From contig NZ_JBBWUA010000001.1 in NCBI RefSeq assembly GCF_038181555.1, positions 423,567 through 487,566 on the forward strand: a stretch of DNA of 64,000 nt, given 5' to 3'. The first letter of the stretch is position 1. Every line of letters starts with the position of its first letter. The notes under the pieces are model-generated. The model had not been told where the DNA came from, made no database searches, and was given only the letters and a program-made list of their open reading frames with translations. Positions 53,489 through 63,791 of the stretch are shown here, one piece after another. Origin of the DNA: Desulfitobacterium sp038181555 (GTDB lineage: Bacteria > Bacillota > Desulfitobacteriia > Desulfitobacteriales > Desulfitobacteriaceae). Made by a program: the position numbers and the translations under genes.

Positions 53489-55294
53489 GTGGCACAGGCC
53501 TCACAACGAATTAGAAACTTTTCTATCATTGCACATATTGACCATGGTAAGTCCACACTTGCCGACCGTTTAATCGAATATACCGGTGCACTAAGCAAGC
53601 GGGAAATGGAAGCCCAAGTCTTGGATAATATGGATCTTGAGCGAGAACGAGGTATCACTATTAAATTACAAACTGTTCGCCTGCAATACCCTGCTAAGGA
53701 TGGACAGGTTTATGAACTGAATCTTATTGACACCCCGGGACACGTGGATTTTACCTATGAGGTATCCCGTAGTTTGGCCGCCTGTGAAGGTGCGCTTTTA
53801 ATTGTGGATGCTGCCCAGGGCATTGAAGCCCAAACTTTAGCCAATGTCTATTTAGCTTTGGAAAATAATTTAGAGATCATTCCTGTGATCAACAAAATTG
53901 ATCTACCCAGTGCTGAACCAGAGCGCGTAAAACAGGAGATTGAGGATGTCATTGGACTAGACGCCAGTGAGGCCATCTTAGCTTCTGCCAAGGCGGGAAT
54001 AGGAATTGAAGAGATTTTAGAGGCGGTTGTAGCCAAGATTCCACCACCACAGGGTGATGACGCAGCACCTTTAAAGGCTTTGATTTTCGATTCATATTTC
54101 GATGCTTATAAAGGCGCCATTTCCTACGTCCGAGTTATGGATGGCCGAGTGGCTAAAGGAACTCAAATCAAGATGATGTCCTCTGGTAAAGTTTTCGATG
54201 CTACGGAAGTGGGCATGTTAACCCCAGGATTGAGACCCATGGACGAGATCAAAGCAGGCCAGGTTGGCTATATTGCTGCTAGTATTAAAAACGTCAGAGA
54301 TACTCAAGTTGGAGATACCATCACTGATGCAGAAAACCCCGCCCTCTATCCGCTGTCAGGATATCGTAAGGCAACCCCAATGGTCTTCTGTGGCCTTTAT
54401 CCGGTGGACTCCAGTGATTATGGCCGATTGAAGGACGCTTTGGAAAAGCTTCATCTGAATGATTCCAGCTTAGTCTTTGAACCGGAAACATCCAGTGCTC
54501 TTGGTTTTGGTTATAGGTGCGGCTTCTTGGGGCTTTTGCACATGGATGTCATTCAAGAGCGACTGGAGCGGGAATATGATTTAAACCTAATTACTACTGC
54601 TCCCAGCGTGGTTTATAAAGTTAATAAAACCGATGGCGAGATTATAAATATTGATAACCCCTCCAACCTACCGAAGGTAGATGAGATTGAAAGTATTGAA
54701 GAACCTATTGTGAAAGCCACTATTATGGTACCTTCAGAATACGTAGGAGCCATTATGGAACTTAACCAAGAAAAAAGGGGTAATTTCCTTAATATGAATT
54801 ATCTATCCGCTAACAGGGTCAGTTTAATCTACGAACTTCCCTTAAGCGAGATCGTCTATGATTATTTTGATCAACTGAAATCCCGCACTAAAGGATATGC
54901 CTCCTTGGATTATGAATTAGCGGGCTATAAAGCGGCTCAATTGGTTAAGTTGGATGTTCTTCTTAATAATGAATTGGTGGATGCTCTTTCCTTTATCGTG
55001 CATAAGGAGAAGTCCTATGCTCGCGGTCGTCGCTTAGTCGAAAAGTTACGGGAGATTATCCCTCGTCAGATGTTTGAGGTGCCGATTCAAGCAGTTATCG
55101 GCCAAAAGGTTATCGCACGAGAAACAGTAAAAGCCATGCGGAAAGATGTCTTAGCCAAATGTTACGGAGGGGATATCTCACGTAAACGGAAGCTCTTAGA
55201 GAAGCAAAAAGAGGGTAAAAAGCGCATGAAGCAAGTAGGGAGTGTAGAGATTCCTCAGGATGCGTTTATGGCTGTGCTGAAGATCGACGATTAA
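53489..55294 (+). CDS. lepA: Elongation factor 4 (LepA)
   Basis: 601-residue translational GTPase. G1 [10 protein letters not shown]3 [15 protein letters not shown]4, EF-G-like domains II, III and V, and the LepA C-terminal domain with [15 protein letters not shown] and [18 protein letters not shown] 53489 with GAGGGG upstream gives the family length; the frame extends 41 codons further upstream, but that part includes the promoter. Confidence 0.97.
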   Translation: MAQASQRIRNFSIIAHIDHGKSTLADRLIEYTGALSKREMEAQVLDNMDLERERGITIKLQTVRLQYPAKDGQVYELNLIDTPGHVDFTYEVSRSLAACEGALLIVDAAQGIEAQTLANVYLALENNLEIIPVINKIDLPSAEPERVKQEIEDVIGLDASEAILASAKAGIGIEEILEAVVAKIPPPQGDDAAPLKALIFDSYFDAYKGAISYVRVMDGRVAKGTQIKMMSSGKVFDATEVGMLTPGLRPMDEIKAGQVGYIAASIKNVRDTQVGDTITDAENPALYPLSGYRKATPMVFCGLYPVDSSDYGRLKDALEKLHLNDSSLVFEPETSSALGFGYRCGFLGLLHMDVIQERLEREYDLNLITTAPSVVYKVNKTDGEIINIDNPSNLPKVDEIESIEEPIVKATIMVPSEYVGAIMELNQEKRGNFLNMNYLSANRVSLIYELPLSEIVYDYFDQLKSRTKGYASLDYELAGYKAAQLVKLDVLLNNELVDALSFIVHKEKSYARGRRLVEKLREIIPRQMFEVPIQAVIGQKVIARETVKAMRKDVLAKCYGGDISRKRKLLEKQKEGKKRMKQVGSVEIPQDAFMAVLKIDD

Positions 55295-55313
55295 ATAGCG
55301 TACACAAACCGGA

Positions 55314-55362
55314 AGCGAACCAATCATGCAACCCAACGGAGCATGCGGTTCGCTCCCTTATT
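55314..55362 (+). terminator. Terminator after lepA
   Basis: AGCGAACC (55314-55321) and GGTTCGCT (55347-55354), with inner GCATGC pairing, followed by CCCTTATT. Confidence 0.7.
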
Positions 55363-55474
55363 ATCTGGAGAAGGTTGAAGTGTGGCTGATTTGCGTATGG
55401 ATTGGATATATTTGTTGAAAGTGGCGATTTTTGAGACTGGATGGGCAGATCCTTCCTAAGAAAGAGGTGTAACT

Positions 55475-56605
55475 ATGCCATCCCTTTATGTTCATGTTCC
55501 TTTTTGTCTTCGGAAATGCGCTTATTGTGCTTTTTATTCTGTTCCTCTGCAAAGGTCTAAGGTGGAAGAGTATTTACAAGGCCTAGATCAGGAAATTGCC
55601 TTGCGGCAAGGGGAGATTCCAGATGAGGTATCTACCCTTTTTATGGGAGGTGGAACTCCTACGGCTTTGAGTGAGGAGGAGCTTGAGACTGTCTTCAGCT
55701 TGCTTGAGCCAAGATTTAATTTTTCGGCTTCGGCAGAGAAAACTATGGAAGCTAATCCTGGCACCCTAACAGCGGGAAAGCTTCATATTTTAAAAAACCA
55801 TGGCATCAACCGGATATCTTTAGGTGTTCAATCCTTTAATGATGCTTTGCTAAAACGAATCGGACGAATTCATAGTGTTGAGGATATCTACGATGGTGTG
55901 AACCTGATTCGCGGCGCAGGCTTTCGTAATCTTAATCTGGATTTGATGTTTGGTTTGCCGGGACAGACCTCTGAGGATTGGCAAAAGACCTTAGCAGAGG
56001 TAATTACCATCCAGCCTGAGCATTTGTCTATCTATGGATTGATGCTTGAGGAGGATACGCCTCTGGCATTAGACGCGGGTTTGTCAAAGGACCTGCCGGA
56101 TGATGATGCCCAAGCTGAAATGTATGAATTAGGAAAAGAAATGCTGGGGAGAGCGGGATACATCCATTATGAGACCTCGAATTACGCCTTGCCGGGCCAT
56201 GAATGTCAGCATAATCTTGGTTATTGGCATGGGGAAGAGTACCTGGGTCTAGGTCCTGGTGCGGTGTCTTGCCTAAAAAATCGTCGCCGGAAAAACTATG
56301 AGGATTTGGTGAAGTATCGGGAGAAGCTTGAGCAAGGAGATCTACCTATCGATAGCTTGGAAGATGAAAGCTTGACCAATGATGAGAGAATATCAGAACG
56401 GATCATTTTAGGACTGCGCCTTGCCCATGGAATCAATCTTGAGAATTTCAAAAAAGAGTTCAGGGTTGATCTTTTTGAACTTTATCCCACAGTTTTAGAA
56501 CGTTATATAAGCCAAGGTGTACTACGTATTGAGGAAGGAAAATTTCTCAAAATGTATCCCGAGTTCTGGTTCGTGGCTAATGCGGTGCTGCAAGAATTTG
56601 TATGA
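55475..56605 (+). CDS. hemW: Heme chaperone HemW (radical SAM)
   Basis: 376 residues. Radical SAM motif CLRKCAYC near the N-terminus preceded by YVHVPF, the HemW/HemN family start. Also LFMGGGTPT, RISLGVQSFND and the HemN C-terminal domain. Conserved position lepA-hemW-hrcA. HemW-type rather than true coproporphyrinogen dehydrogenase HemN is preferred because of its length and operon context. Confidence 0.95.
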   Translation: MPSLYVHVPFCLRKCAYCAFYSVPLQRSKVEEYLQGLDQEIALRQGEIPDEVSTLFMGGGTPTALSEEELETVFSLLEPRFNFSASAEKTMEANPGTLTAGKLHILKNHGINRISLGVQSFNDALLKRIGRIHSVEDIYDGVNLIRGAGFRNLNLDLMFGLPGQTSEDWQKTLAEVITIQPEHLSIYGLMLEEDTPLALDAGLSKDLPDDDAQAEMYELGKEMLGRAGYIHYETSNYALPGHECQHNLGYWHGEEYLGLGPGAVSCLKNRRRKNYEDLVKYREKLEQGDLPIDSLEDESLTNDERISERIILGLRLAHGINLENFKKEFRVDLFELYPTVLERYISQGVLRIEEGKFLKMYPEFWFVANAVLQEFV

Positions 56606-56659
56606 GTCATCGCAAATCATCTTAAAGCAATTTAAAGTACTTTATAGCATGTCAGATAC

Positions 56660-56691
56660 TTGACAATCGCGAAAGTGAGCGTTACTATAAT
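56660..56691 (+). promoter_or_regulatory. Promoter of the hrcA-dnaK operon
   Basis: TTGACA (56660-56665) with TACTAT (56683-56688, 17-bp spacing) or TATAAT (56686-56691, 20 bp) as -10. It directly precedes the CIRCE operator. Confidence 0.75.
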
Positions 56692-56702
56692 ATCATAAAT
56701 CG

Positions 56703-56729
56703 TTAGCACTCATTAAGGTCGAGTGCTAA
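56703..56729 (+). promoter_or_regulatory. CIRCE operator (HrcA binding site)
   Basis: TTAGCACTC (56703-56711), 9-bp spacer, GAGTGCTAA (56721-56729): a perfect CIRCE inverted repeat. HrcA repression of the operon is established for this element. Confidence 0.98.
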
Positions 56730-56756
56730 CAACAAAGCGAACGTGGAAAGGCGGTT

Positions 56757-57800
56757 ATGAGTATGCAAATGGACGAGCGAAAGAAGAAAATCCTGAGAGC
56801 TATTGTTCAGGATTATGTCAATACAGCTGAGCCAGTCGGTTCCAGGACAATCGCCCGGAAGTTTGACTTAGGTATCTCACCGGCCACGATTCGTAATGAA
56901 ATGTCCGATATAGAAGATCTGGGATTAATTGAACAGCCCCATACCTCATCAGGTCGCATTCCCTCGGATGCTGGTTATCGGTATTATGTGGATTGCCTGA
57001 TGGAAAAGACCAAGGTTTCCGAGGATGAAAAAGAAGTTATCGAAAGAGAGACCACACAGCGGATTGCCGAGATTCAAAGCGTCATTTCTCATTCCAGCAA
57101 ACTTCTTTCTGAGCTCACACATTTGACTAGTATAGTCGTAGGGCCAGACAAAGGTAACAGTGCATTCAGCCAGATGCACTTCCTTCCCTATCAGTCGGGC
57201 AAAGCCATTATGGTCGTCGTCAAGGAAAATGGAGTGGTAGAGAATCAGATTGTCGAGATTGGAGAAAATGTAACTGCTGAGGAACTACAAAGAATTGCGA
57301 ACCTGTTTAATCATAAGATGCGGGGACATTCCATGACGGAAGTAAAACGAGATTTTCTGCATGAAATCTACAACGAACTTTCACGTCAACGCTATCTTAT
57401 TGATCATGCTTTAGAGCTCCTAACCGCTATTTTAGATAACAAACCTCAAGAGTCAAATAAGGTGTATCTTGGCGGAACACTTAACATGTTAAACCAGCCT
57501 GAATTCCAGGATGTTGAAAAGATTAAAAACCTTTTCCAAGTTTTCGAAGAGGGGGATCAGATTAAGCAGTTTTTGCGTCCGAAGCTTGAGGGTATCACGG
57601 TTACTATTGGTGGCGAGAATATCATGAAGGAACTTAAAGATTGTAGCGTGATTACTGGGACGTATTGTGTTGAGGGTGAACCGTTGGGTACGATTGGACT
57701 TATTGGACCGACAAGAATGGATTATGGTAAGTCGATGGCGATGGTGGAATACATGACAAGAACGCTCACTGAGCTTCTTACCAAGCGACGAAGGAAATAG
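56757..57800 (+). CDS. hrcA: Heat-inducible transcription repressor HrcA
   Basis: 347-residue repressor of class I heat-shock genes. N-terminal winged helix (MDERKKKILRAIVQDYV, EPVGSRTIARK), central HrcA domain ending in IGLIGPTRMDYGKSMAMVEY. ATG 56757 close to an AAAGGCGG site; in-frame ATGs at 56763 and 56769 are alternatives. First gene after CIRCE, so it is autoregulated. Confidence 0.97.
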   Translation: MSMQMDERKKKILRAIVQDYVNTAEPVGSRTIARKFDLGISPATIRNEMSDIEDLGLIEQPHTSSGRIPSDAGYRYYVDCLMEKTKVSEDEKEVIERETTQRIAEIQSVISHSSKLLSELTHLTSIVVGPDKGNSAFSQMHFLPYQSGKAIMVVVKENGVVENQIVEIGENVTAEELQRIANLFNHKMRGHSMTEVKRDFLHEIYNELSRQRYLIDHALELLTAILDNKPQESNKVYLGGTLNMLNQPEFQDVEKIKNLFQVFEEGDQIKQFLRPKLEGITVTIGGENIMKELKDCSVITGTYCVEGEPLGTIGLIGPTRMDYGKSMAMVEYMTRTLTELLTKRRRK

Positions 57801-57817
57801 GAGAGGTGGTTTCAATC

Positions 57818-58453
57818 ATGGTGAATTGGGGCGGGAAAACCCCCCCATCAGCTCAGTCTGGATGGGAAAACAAAGATGGTAGACAAGAACAAACCGACAA
57901 TCGAAGCGATACTATCGAAGAAATTTTGGGAGCGAATGATGCGGAAGGCAGGGAATCTTTAGGGAATCAAGATATTTCTTTAGAGGAAAAAGTACTTGCC
58001 TTGCAGGCAGAACTCGAGCAAAGTAAGAACCAAGCTGAAGAGTATTTTGCGCATTTGCAACGTCTGCAAGCAGACTTTGATAATTATCGTAAACGGACGC
58101 AGAAGGAAAAAGACGACTACTTAAAATATGCCTCTGAGCGTGTTGTCGAAGGGTTGCTTCCGGTGCTGGATAATTTCGATAGAGCTATTTTGGCATCTAA
58201 AACTAATCAAGATTTTACTTCGTTTGCTCAAGGGGTCGATATGATCTTCAAGCAAATGGAAACGACCTTAGCCAAAGAAGGGCTAGTGGCTATCGAAGCT
58301 GTAGGCCAACCCTTTGACCCCAATATGCATGAAGCGGTGCTTCAAGTAGAATCTAATGAGTATCCAGAAAACACGGTTGTTGAGGAATTACAAAAAGGAT
58401 ATTATCTTAAAGAAAAAGTAATACGTCCTAGCATGGTTAAAGTTTCCTGCTAG
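57818..58453 (+). CDS. grpE: Nucleotide exchange factor GrpE
   Basis: 211 residues: acidic disordered N-terminus, coiled coil (about 50-100, with RLQADFDNYRKRTQKEK), and C-terminal beta domain with EAVGQPFDPNMHEAV. Exchanges ADP on DnaK. The ATG at 57818 follows GGAGAGGTGG; a GTG at 57806 lies within that RBS. Second gene of the hrcA operon. Confidence 0.96.
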   Translation: MVNWGGKTPPSAQSGWENKDGRQEQTDNRSDTIEEILGANDAEGRESLGNQDISLEEKVLALQAELEQSKNQAEEYFAHLQRLQADFDNYRKRTQKEKDDYLKYASERVVEGLLPVLDNFDRAILASKTNQDFTSFAQGVDMIFKQMETTLAKEGLVAIEAVGQPFDPNMHEAVLQVESNEYPENTVVEELQKGYYLKEKVIRPSMVKVSC

Positions 58454-58477
58454 GTGTAATAAGGAGGAAGTATTGAT

Positions 58478-60322
58478 ATGGGTAAAGTGATAGGTATTGA
58501 TTTAGGAACCACAAACTCCTGCGTAGCGGTTATGGAAGGTGGCGAAGCGGTCGTAATTACGAACGCGGAAGGTAATCGCACAACACCCTCCGTTGTAGGG
58601 TTCTCCAAAACAGGCGAGCGTCTGGTTGGCCAAGTGGCCAAACGGCAGGCGGTTTCTAATGCGGATAAAACAGTGCTCTCTGTGAAAAGACATATGGGTA
58701 CCGATTTCAAAGTGAAGATAGATGATAAGAACTACTCTCCCCAAGAAATTTCGGCCATGATTCTAGGCAAACTGAAAGCAGATGCTGAAGCTTATCTAGG
58801 GCAAACCGTTACTGAGGCAGTCATCACTGTACCTGCGTACTTCACCGACGCTCAGCGCCAAGCAACTAAAGATGCCGGAACCATCGCGGGCTTGGAAGTT
58901 AAGCGGATTATTAACGAACCTACGGCAGCTGCTTTAGCTTACGGTCTAGATAAGCAAGAGGATCAAACCGTTTTGGTCTTTGACTTAGGCGGTGGAACCT
59001 TTGACGTTTCAGTACTTGAACTGAGCCAAGGTATGGTAGAGGTTAAAGCGACCAGTGGGAATAATAAACTTGGTGGGGACGATTTTGACCAACGTCTGAT
59101 TGATTATATGGTAGCTGAATTTAAGAAGGACCAAGGCGTAGATCTGGGCAAAGACCGTGTTGCTCTGCAACGCTTAAAGGAAGCTGCTGAGAAAGCCAAA
59201 ATTGAGCTTTCCGGAGTGAGTACCTCCAATGTAAATCTACCCTTTATCACCATGACAGCTGAGGGCCCTGCCCACTTAGATATGAATATTACCAAAGCAA
59301 AATTCGAAGAATTGACTGCAGATCTGGTTGAGGCATGCCTTGGACCCACTCGTCAAGCGCTAGCTGATGCCAAATTGTCATGGAGCGATGTTCATCAAGT
59401 TATTTTGGTCGGGGGATCCACTCGGATTCCTGCTGTTCAAGACGCCATTAAAAAATTAAGTGGTAAAGAGCCTCATAAAGGGGTTAACCCTGATGAAGTG
59501 GTTGCTCTTGGGGCAGCAATTCAAGGTGGAGTTCTTGCAGGTGAAGTGAAGGACATCATCCTCGTTGACGTAACTCCTCTTTCTTTGGGGATTGAGACCT
59601 TGGGCGGAGTATTTACACGGATTATAGAGCGGAACACAACTGTTCCTACAACTAAGAGCCAGACCTTCTCTACGGCTGCGGATAGCCAAACATCAGTAGA
59701 TATCCACGTACTCCAAGGCGAGCGGGAAATGGCTGCCTATAACAAGACGCTGGGAAGATTCCAGCTTTCCGGAATTCCTCCTGCTCCTCGTGGCATTCCG
59801 CAAATTGAGGTTAAATTCGATATTGATGCTAACGGTATCGTGCATGTTTCAGCTAAGGATATGGCTACAGGCAATGAGCAAAAGGTTACTATCACTGCCT
59901 CGACAGGCCTAAGCCAAGATGAAATCGAAAAGATGAAAAAAGATGCCGAAGCACATGCTGAGGAAGATAAGCAACGCAAAGAGTTAATCGATGCAAAGAA
60001 CCAGGCGGATTCGACAGTTTACCAAACTGAGAAGACCTTGAAGGACTTCGAGGGCAAGATTGCCGAAAATGAGGTAGAACCGATTAAGAAAGCGCTTGAA
60101 GAATTAAAGACCGCTGCTGCGGGAGAAAATCTTGAAGCTATCAAGGAGAAGACTGAAGCGGTAACAAAAGTGCTTTATCCAATTATCGAGAAAATGTACC
60201 AACAGACGGGCGGGGAAGCACCGGGACCGGATATGGGGGCAGACCCAGGAGCCGGTCAAGGCAAAGCTGATGACAATGTCGTTGATGCAGAATATACTGA
60301 AGTGAATAAGGATGATAAATAA
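58478..60322 (+). CDS. dnaK: Chaperone protein DnaK (Hsp70)
   Basis: 614 residues, full-length Hsp70. ATPase domain with [25 protein letters not shown] and [13 protein letters not shown]; substrate-binding domain; C-terminal lid and VVDAEYTEV tail. As in Gram-positive DnaKs, it lacks the insertion found in the ATPase lobe of proteobacterial proteins. RBS AAGGAGG. Separated from dnaJ by a hairpin-containing gap. Confidence 0.98.
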   Translation: MGKVIGIDLGTTNSCVAVMEGGEAVVITNAEGNRTTPSVVGFSKTGERLVGQVAKRQAVSNADKTVLSVKRHMGTDFKVKIDDKNYSPQEISAMILGKLKADAEAYLGQTVTEAVITVPAYFTDAQRQATKDAGTIAGLEVKRIINEPTAAALAYGLDKQEDQTVLVFDLGGGTFDVSVLELSQGMVEVKATSGNNKLGGDDFDQRLIDYMVAEFKKDQGVDLGKDRVALQRLKEAAEKAKIELSGVSTSNVNLPFITMTAEGPAHLDMNITKAKFEELTADLVEACLGPTRQALADAKLSWSDVHQVILVGGSTRIPAVQDAIKKLSGKEPHKGVNPDEVVALGAAIQGGVLAGEVKDIILVDVTPLSLGIETLGGVFTRIIERNTTVPTTKSQTFSTAADSQTSVDIHVLQGEREMAAYNKTLGRFQLSGIPPAPRGIPQIEVKFDIDANGIVHVSAKDMATGNEQKVTITASTGLSQDEIEKMKKDAEAHAEEDKQRKELIDAKNQADSTVYQTEKTLKDFEGKIAENEVEPIKKALEELKTAAAGENLEAIKEKTEAVTKVLYPIIEKMYQQTGGEAPGPDMGADPGAGQGKADDNVVDAEYTEVNKDDK

Positions 60323-60381
60323 GCACAGCAAAGCTAGCTATGGATGCTACAGGTGCTAAGTTGAGGAGTCTAGGAAAAGGA

Positions 60382-60413
60382 GATTGGGTACAGGGTTTTC
60401 CCTGTGCCCAATC
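60382..60413 (+). terminator. Strong hairpin between dnaK and dnaJ without U tract
   Basis: GATTGGGTACAGGG (60382-60395), loop TTTT, CCCTGTGCCCAATC (60400-60413), one G-U pair. No T run follows, so it may be a processing or stability element that separates dnaK and dnaJ levels, or a partial terminator. Confidence 0.6.
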
Positions 60414-60470
60414 ATCATGTACTAAAGGCGCATGGCTTCGGAGGGTGAATTAGGAGTGATGGAGGAAACA

Positions 60471-61595
60471 ATGAAACGCGATTATTATGAAGTGCTTGGA
60501 GTCTCGAAGAGCGCGGATGAACAAGAAGTTAAAAAAGCCTATCGAAAATTAGCCCGCAAATATCATCCGGATGTTAATCCCGGTGATAAAGCAGCGGAAG
60601 ATAAGTTCAAAGAGGCGACCGAAGCCTATGATGTTTTAAGCGATTCAGAAAAACGAGCTAAGTATGATCAGATGGGCCATGCCGCCTTTGATCCGAACCA
60701 AGCTGGTTTTGGCGGTGCGGATTTTGGTGGGTTTGGAGATATCTTCGATATGTTCTTTGGCGGTGGTGGCGGCGGTCAGCGTCGTAATGGTCCCACTCGA
60801 GGAAACGATCTGCGTTATGATTTGACGATCGCCTTCGAAGAAGCTGCTTTCGGTATTGAAAAGGAGATTCAAGTTCCACGCCAAGAGACCTGTACAGAAT
60901 GTCAAGGTTCAGGTGCAGCTCCAGGAACTCATCCGACCACTTGTAGTCAATGTCATGGAACGGGGCAGGTCAAAGCTACGCAACGAACTCCCTTTGGCGC
61001 GATACAAACAGCCAAAACTTGTCCGACCTGCAATGGCTCGGGACAATTTATTACCTCCCCTTGCAAAGAATGTAACGGTAAAGGCACCACTCGCCAAGTC
61101 AAAACCATTAAAGTCAATGTTCCGGCTGGCTCAGAGGATGGTCTTAATCTTCGTTTTAGCGGCAACGGGGAAGCAGGACTACGCGGTGGCCCGGCAGGCG
61201 ACCTTTATGTAGTTTTAAATGTCAAACCCCATAAGTTCTTTGAAAGAGAAGGAAACGACGTTTATTGTGAGATGCCGATAACCTTTGTTCAAGCTGCATT
61301 AGGCTCAGAAATCGATATTCCGACCTTGGATGGAAAGGTCAAGATGAAAGTACCCGAAGGGACTCAAACGGGCACTATTTTCCGCCTCCGAGGACATGGT
61401 ATCCCTTATCGCCGTGGCAACGGACGAGGGGATCAACATGTGAAGGTCGTCGTGGCTACCCCGACTAAGCTCACCGATCGTCAAAAGGAATTGCTTCGTG
61501 AATTTGGTGATGTCACCAGCGATCAACAGCAGATGGGTAAGAAGTCCTTTTTTGAGAAGGTTAAAGACAATATTCGCGATGCCATAGATTTGTAA
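60471..61595 (+). CDS. dnaJ: Chaperone protein DnaJ (Hsp40)
   Basis: 374 residues, type I DnaJ. J domain with [11 protein letters not shown] motif, Gly/Phe-rich region, four CxxCxGxG repeats ([32 protein letters not shown]), and C-terminal substrate domain. ATG 60471 with GGAGG upstream gives [10 protein letters not shown]; further in-frame starts upstream are less likely. Confidence 0.97.
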   Translation: MKRDYYEVLGVSKSADEQEVKKAYRKLARKYHPDVNPGDKAAEDKFKEATEAYDVLSDSEKRAKYDQMGHAAFDPNQAGFGGADFGGFGDIFDMFFGGGGGGQRRNGPTRGNDLRYDLTIAFEEAAFGIEKEIQVPRQETCTECQGSGAAPGTHPTTCSQCHGTGQVKATQRTPFGAIQTAKTCPTCNGSGQFITSPCKECNGKGTTRQVKTIKVNVPAGSEDGLNLRFSGNGEAGLRGGPAGDLYVVLNVKPHKFFEREGNDVYCEMPITFVQAALGSEIDIPTLDGKVKMKVPEGTQTGTIFRLRGHGIPYRRGNGRGDQHVKVVVATPTKLTDRQKELLREFGDVTSDQQQMGKKSFFEKVKDNIRDAIDL

Positions 61596-61598
61596 AAT

Positions 61599-61672
61599 GT
61601 GAAATAGGGGCAGGTCCCAGTTTTCACTTTGATGGTGAATCAAGTGTATCAAGGGGTCAGGTCCCGCTATTC
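61599..61672 (+). repeat. Duplicated GGGG(T)CAGGTCCC intergenic units
   Basis: Two related units: GTGAAA-TA-GGGGCAGGTCCC-...-TTTCAC (61599-61627), and GTGAAT-...-GGGGTCAGGTCCC-GC-TATTCAT (61633-61672). In each, the flanks can pair. Similar motifs are, to my recollection, scattered in intergenic DNA of other Firmicutes. Function unknown. Confidence 0.6.
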
Positions 61673-61761
61673 ATATTTAAGGTGCAGAAAAAGGGTATTA
61701 TCAAAGTGCACTAGCTCTTTAAAGAGGAAGGGGTAGTGCAGATTAAAGGGGAGTCTGAAGC

Positions 61762-62703
61762 ATGAATTGGCGAGAAATTGCGGTAACTGTTTCATCGGCG
61801 GGTGAGGAAGCTGTTGCCGATCTTTTTTATCAACTCGGCTGTCCCGGGGTGAGCGTTGAAGATCCGGAGCTTTTGAGGAGCTATGTAGAGTCAGGGACTT
61901 GGGATTACCATGATTTCGGGGAAGTAACTTTAACAGGAACTTCTGTGGTAAAAGGCTATATCTGTGAAGATGAAGAGCTTCAAGCCAAACTCCAGCAGCT
62001 TGATGAAGGTCTGAAGGAATTGCTCAGGAGCTTTCCGGACTGGGTTCTCCAAGTAAAAGGCTTGACAGTCCAAGAGGAGGACTGGGCCACATCTTGGAAG
62101 GCATACTTTAAGCCGACCCGGATCGGCCGGCGCTTTTTAATTAAGCCCACTTGGGAAGAGGTAATCCCAACTCCCACAGATATAATTCTCGAGCTGGATC
62201 CCGGTATGGCCTTTGGCACCGGAACCCATGCTACGACCTCCCTATGTCTTAAGGCTTTAGAAGATATTGTTCATCCCCAGATGCGCGTATTTGACCTAGG
62301 TACAGGTTCGGGAATCTTGGCCATCGCCGCGGCTAAACTTGGTGCCCAGGTGGAGGCTATCGATTTAGACTCCATGGCCGTAAAAGTAGCCCAAGAAAAT
62401 GTGGAACTCAATCAAGTAACAAATCAGGTCAAGGTCCAAAAGGGAGATCTAGGCTCAGTGTTAACGGGGAAAGCAGATTTAGTCGTCGCCAATATTATTG
62501 CCGATGTCATCTTGATACTTTTACCGGACTTAAAGCGGATTCTCAAAGACGATGGTGAGTTTATGGCTTCGGGCATCATCGAACATCGCTCTCTTGATGT
62601 GGAAGAAGGCATGCGCGAGCATGGTTTAGAAATCGTTGAAAAGAGAGAAGATTCTGGATGGGTGCTCCTACGAGCGAGGTGGAAACATCATGCATCGCTT
62701 TAA
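61762..62703 (+). CDS. prmA: Ribosomal protein L11 methyltransferase
   Basis: 313-residue SAM-dependent methyltransferase. N-terminal L11-recognition domain, then the methyltransferase core with [35 protein letters not shown] and [12 protein letters not shown] 61762, with AAAGGGGAG upstream. Overlaps rsmE by 14 bp; the pair follows dnaJ as in Bacillus. Confidence 0.95.
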   Translation: MNWREIAVTVSSAGEEAVADLFYQLGCPGVSVEDPELLRSYVESGTWDYHDFGEVTLTGTSVVKGYICEDEELQAKLQQLDEGLKELLRSFPDWVLQVKGLTVQEEDWATSWKAYFKPTRIGRRFLIKPTWEEVIPTPTDIILELDPGMAFGTGTHATTSLCLKALEDIVHPQMRVFDLGTGSGILAIAAAKLGAQVEAIDLDSMAVKVAQENVELNQVTNQVKVQKGDLGSVLTGKADLVVANIIADVILILLPDLKRILKDDGEFMASGIIEHRSLDVEEGMREHGLEIVEKREDSGWVLLRARWKHHASL

Positions 62704-63427
62704 GATATCAGAGCTAGGCCGGAATGTGTTCTGGCTTCAGGGTCCGGAACGCGATCATCTGGTTCGGGTTTTGCGGCTTACTCCCGGTGATGAAATTATT
62801 GGTTTTGATAACTCTGGAGCGGAGTATAAAGCGATCATCAACGCGATTGGGGAACATAGTGTCACCTGTGGTATCCTGGAACAGGACTATCCGGAAGTTG
62901 AAGCTCGGACACAAGCTTACTTAGTAGCTGGTCTCTCAAAAGGCGAAAAAATGGAGTGGGTCATTCAAAAAGGAACAGAGTTAGGAATGGCTGGCCTGAT
63001 TCCCTTGCGCACTAAGCGTGCCGTGATGAAGCTGGAGGGAAGCAAAGCTAAAGACCGCGTGGACCGCTGGCAAAAAATCTGCGGCGAAGCGGCGAAGCAA
63101 TCCCATCGGGTCCGCGAACCTAAAATTCTTCAAGTCGCTGACTGGAAAGAGCTAAAGGATCAGCTCCCGCCAACAACTCAGTGGATCATACCCTATGAAA
63201 ATGAAAAGACAAAGACGCTTCAAACGGTACTTAAAGAGTTCAATCCTCAGGAACCTATCGCAATCTTAATTGGACCGGAAGGGGGCTTCGAGGAATCTGA
63301 AGTCCTCTGGGCTCAAGAAAATCTTCAGGCGCAAAGCGTATCCCTAGGACCCCGCATTCTGCGGGCAGAGACGGCGGCCATCGCGGCGCTAACGCTGGTG
63401 TTAGGGCATTACGGGGATTTGGGGTGA
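62690..63427 (+). CDS. rsmE: 16S rRNA (uracil1498-N3)-methyltransferase RsmE
   Basis: 245-residue SPOUT-class methyltransferase. HRFKISEL start, [19 protein letters not shown], and the C-terminal knot motif [11 protein letters not shown] with [16 protein letters not shown] 62690 with GAGGTGG upstream; the frame extends upstream into prmA without a good start. Confidence 0.95.
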   Translation: MHRFKISELGRNVFWLQGPERDHLVRVLRLTPGDEIIGFDNSGAEYKAIINAIGEHSVTCGILEQDYPEVEARTQAYLVAGLSKGEKMEWVIQKGTELGMAGLIPLRTKRAVMKLEGSKAKDRVDRWQKICGEAAKQSHRVREPKILQVADWKELKDQLPPTTQWIIPYENEKTKTLQTVLKEFNPQEPIAILIGPEGGFEESEVLWAQENLQAQSVSLGPRILRAETAAIAALTLVLGHYGDLG

Positions 63428-63521
63428 ACCTCAGCTTTTGGACCTTTGCGTTGTCTCGATGCTGTTTATGCAATTTATTCAGGTAATGTCTCTAGGACTT
63501 TGCTCGAACGAATTGGGTCAA

Positions 63522-63699
63522 GTAGCTTCTCACACATCGTTCTCTCAGTAGCTCCGGGGCTGCCTCATCCGCTTTCGTGGGAGCTTCACCAAACCACAGG
63601 GTAATACCTGAGGTGAACCGTGGCTTCGCAACCCCACGAAAGCATCATTCGCCTGATCACCCCTCCGCTAAAATCGTTCACTATTGTGTGAGAAGCTAC
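63522..63699. repeat. Large imperfect stem-loop region downstream of rsmE
   Basis: GTAGCTTCTCACACA (63522-63536) and TGTGTGAGAAGCTAC (63685-63699) are perfect 15-bp complements. Inside, GCTTTCGTGGG (63571-63581) pairs with CCCACGAAAGC (63633-63643), and further in TTCACC/GGTGAA and CAGG/CCTG can pair. Read on the minus strand it follows repeat copy D and shares a CTGTAA(N)CG motif with copy A. Probably part of the same structured element family; no coding content. Confidence 0.7.
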
Positions 63700-63791
63700 G
63701 CTTACAGGTCTTTGCAAGATTCGTTTTGGGGACAAGGGATTGTTAAATCGGTCCTACGGAGATTTGGGCTGAAGTCAATCCCTAGAAATAG

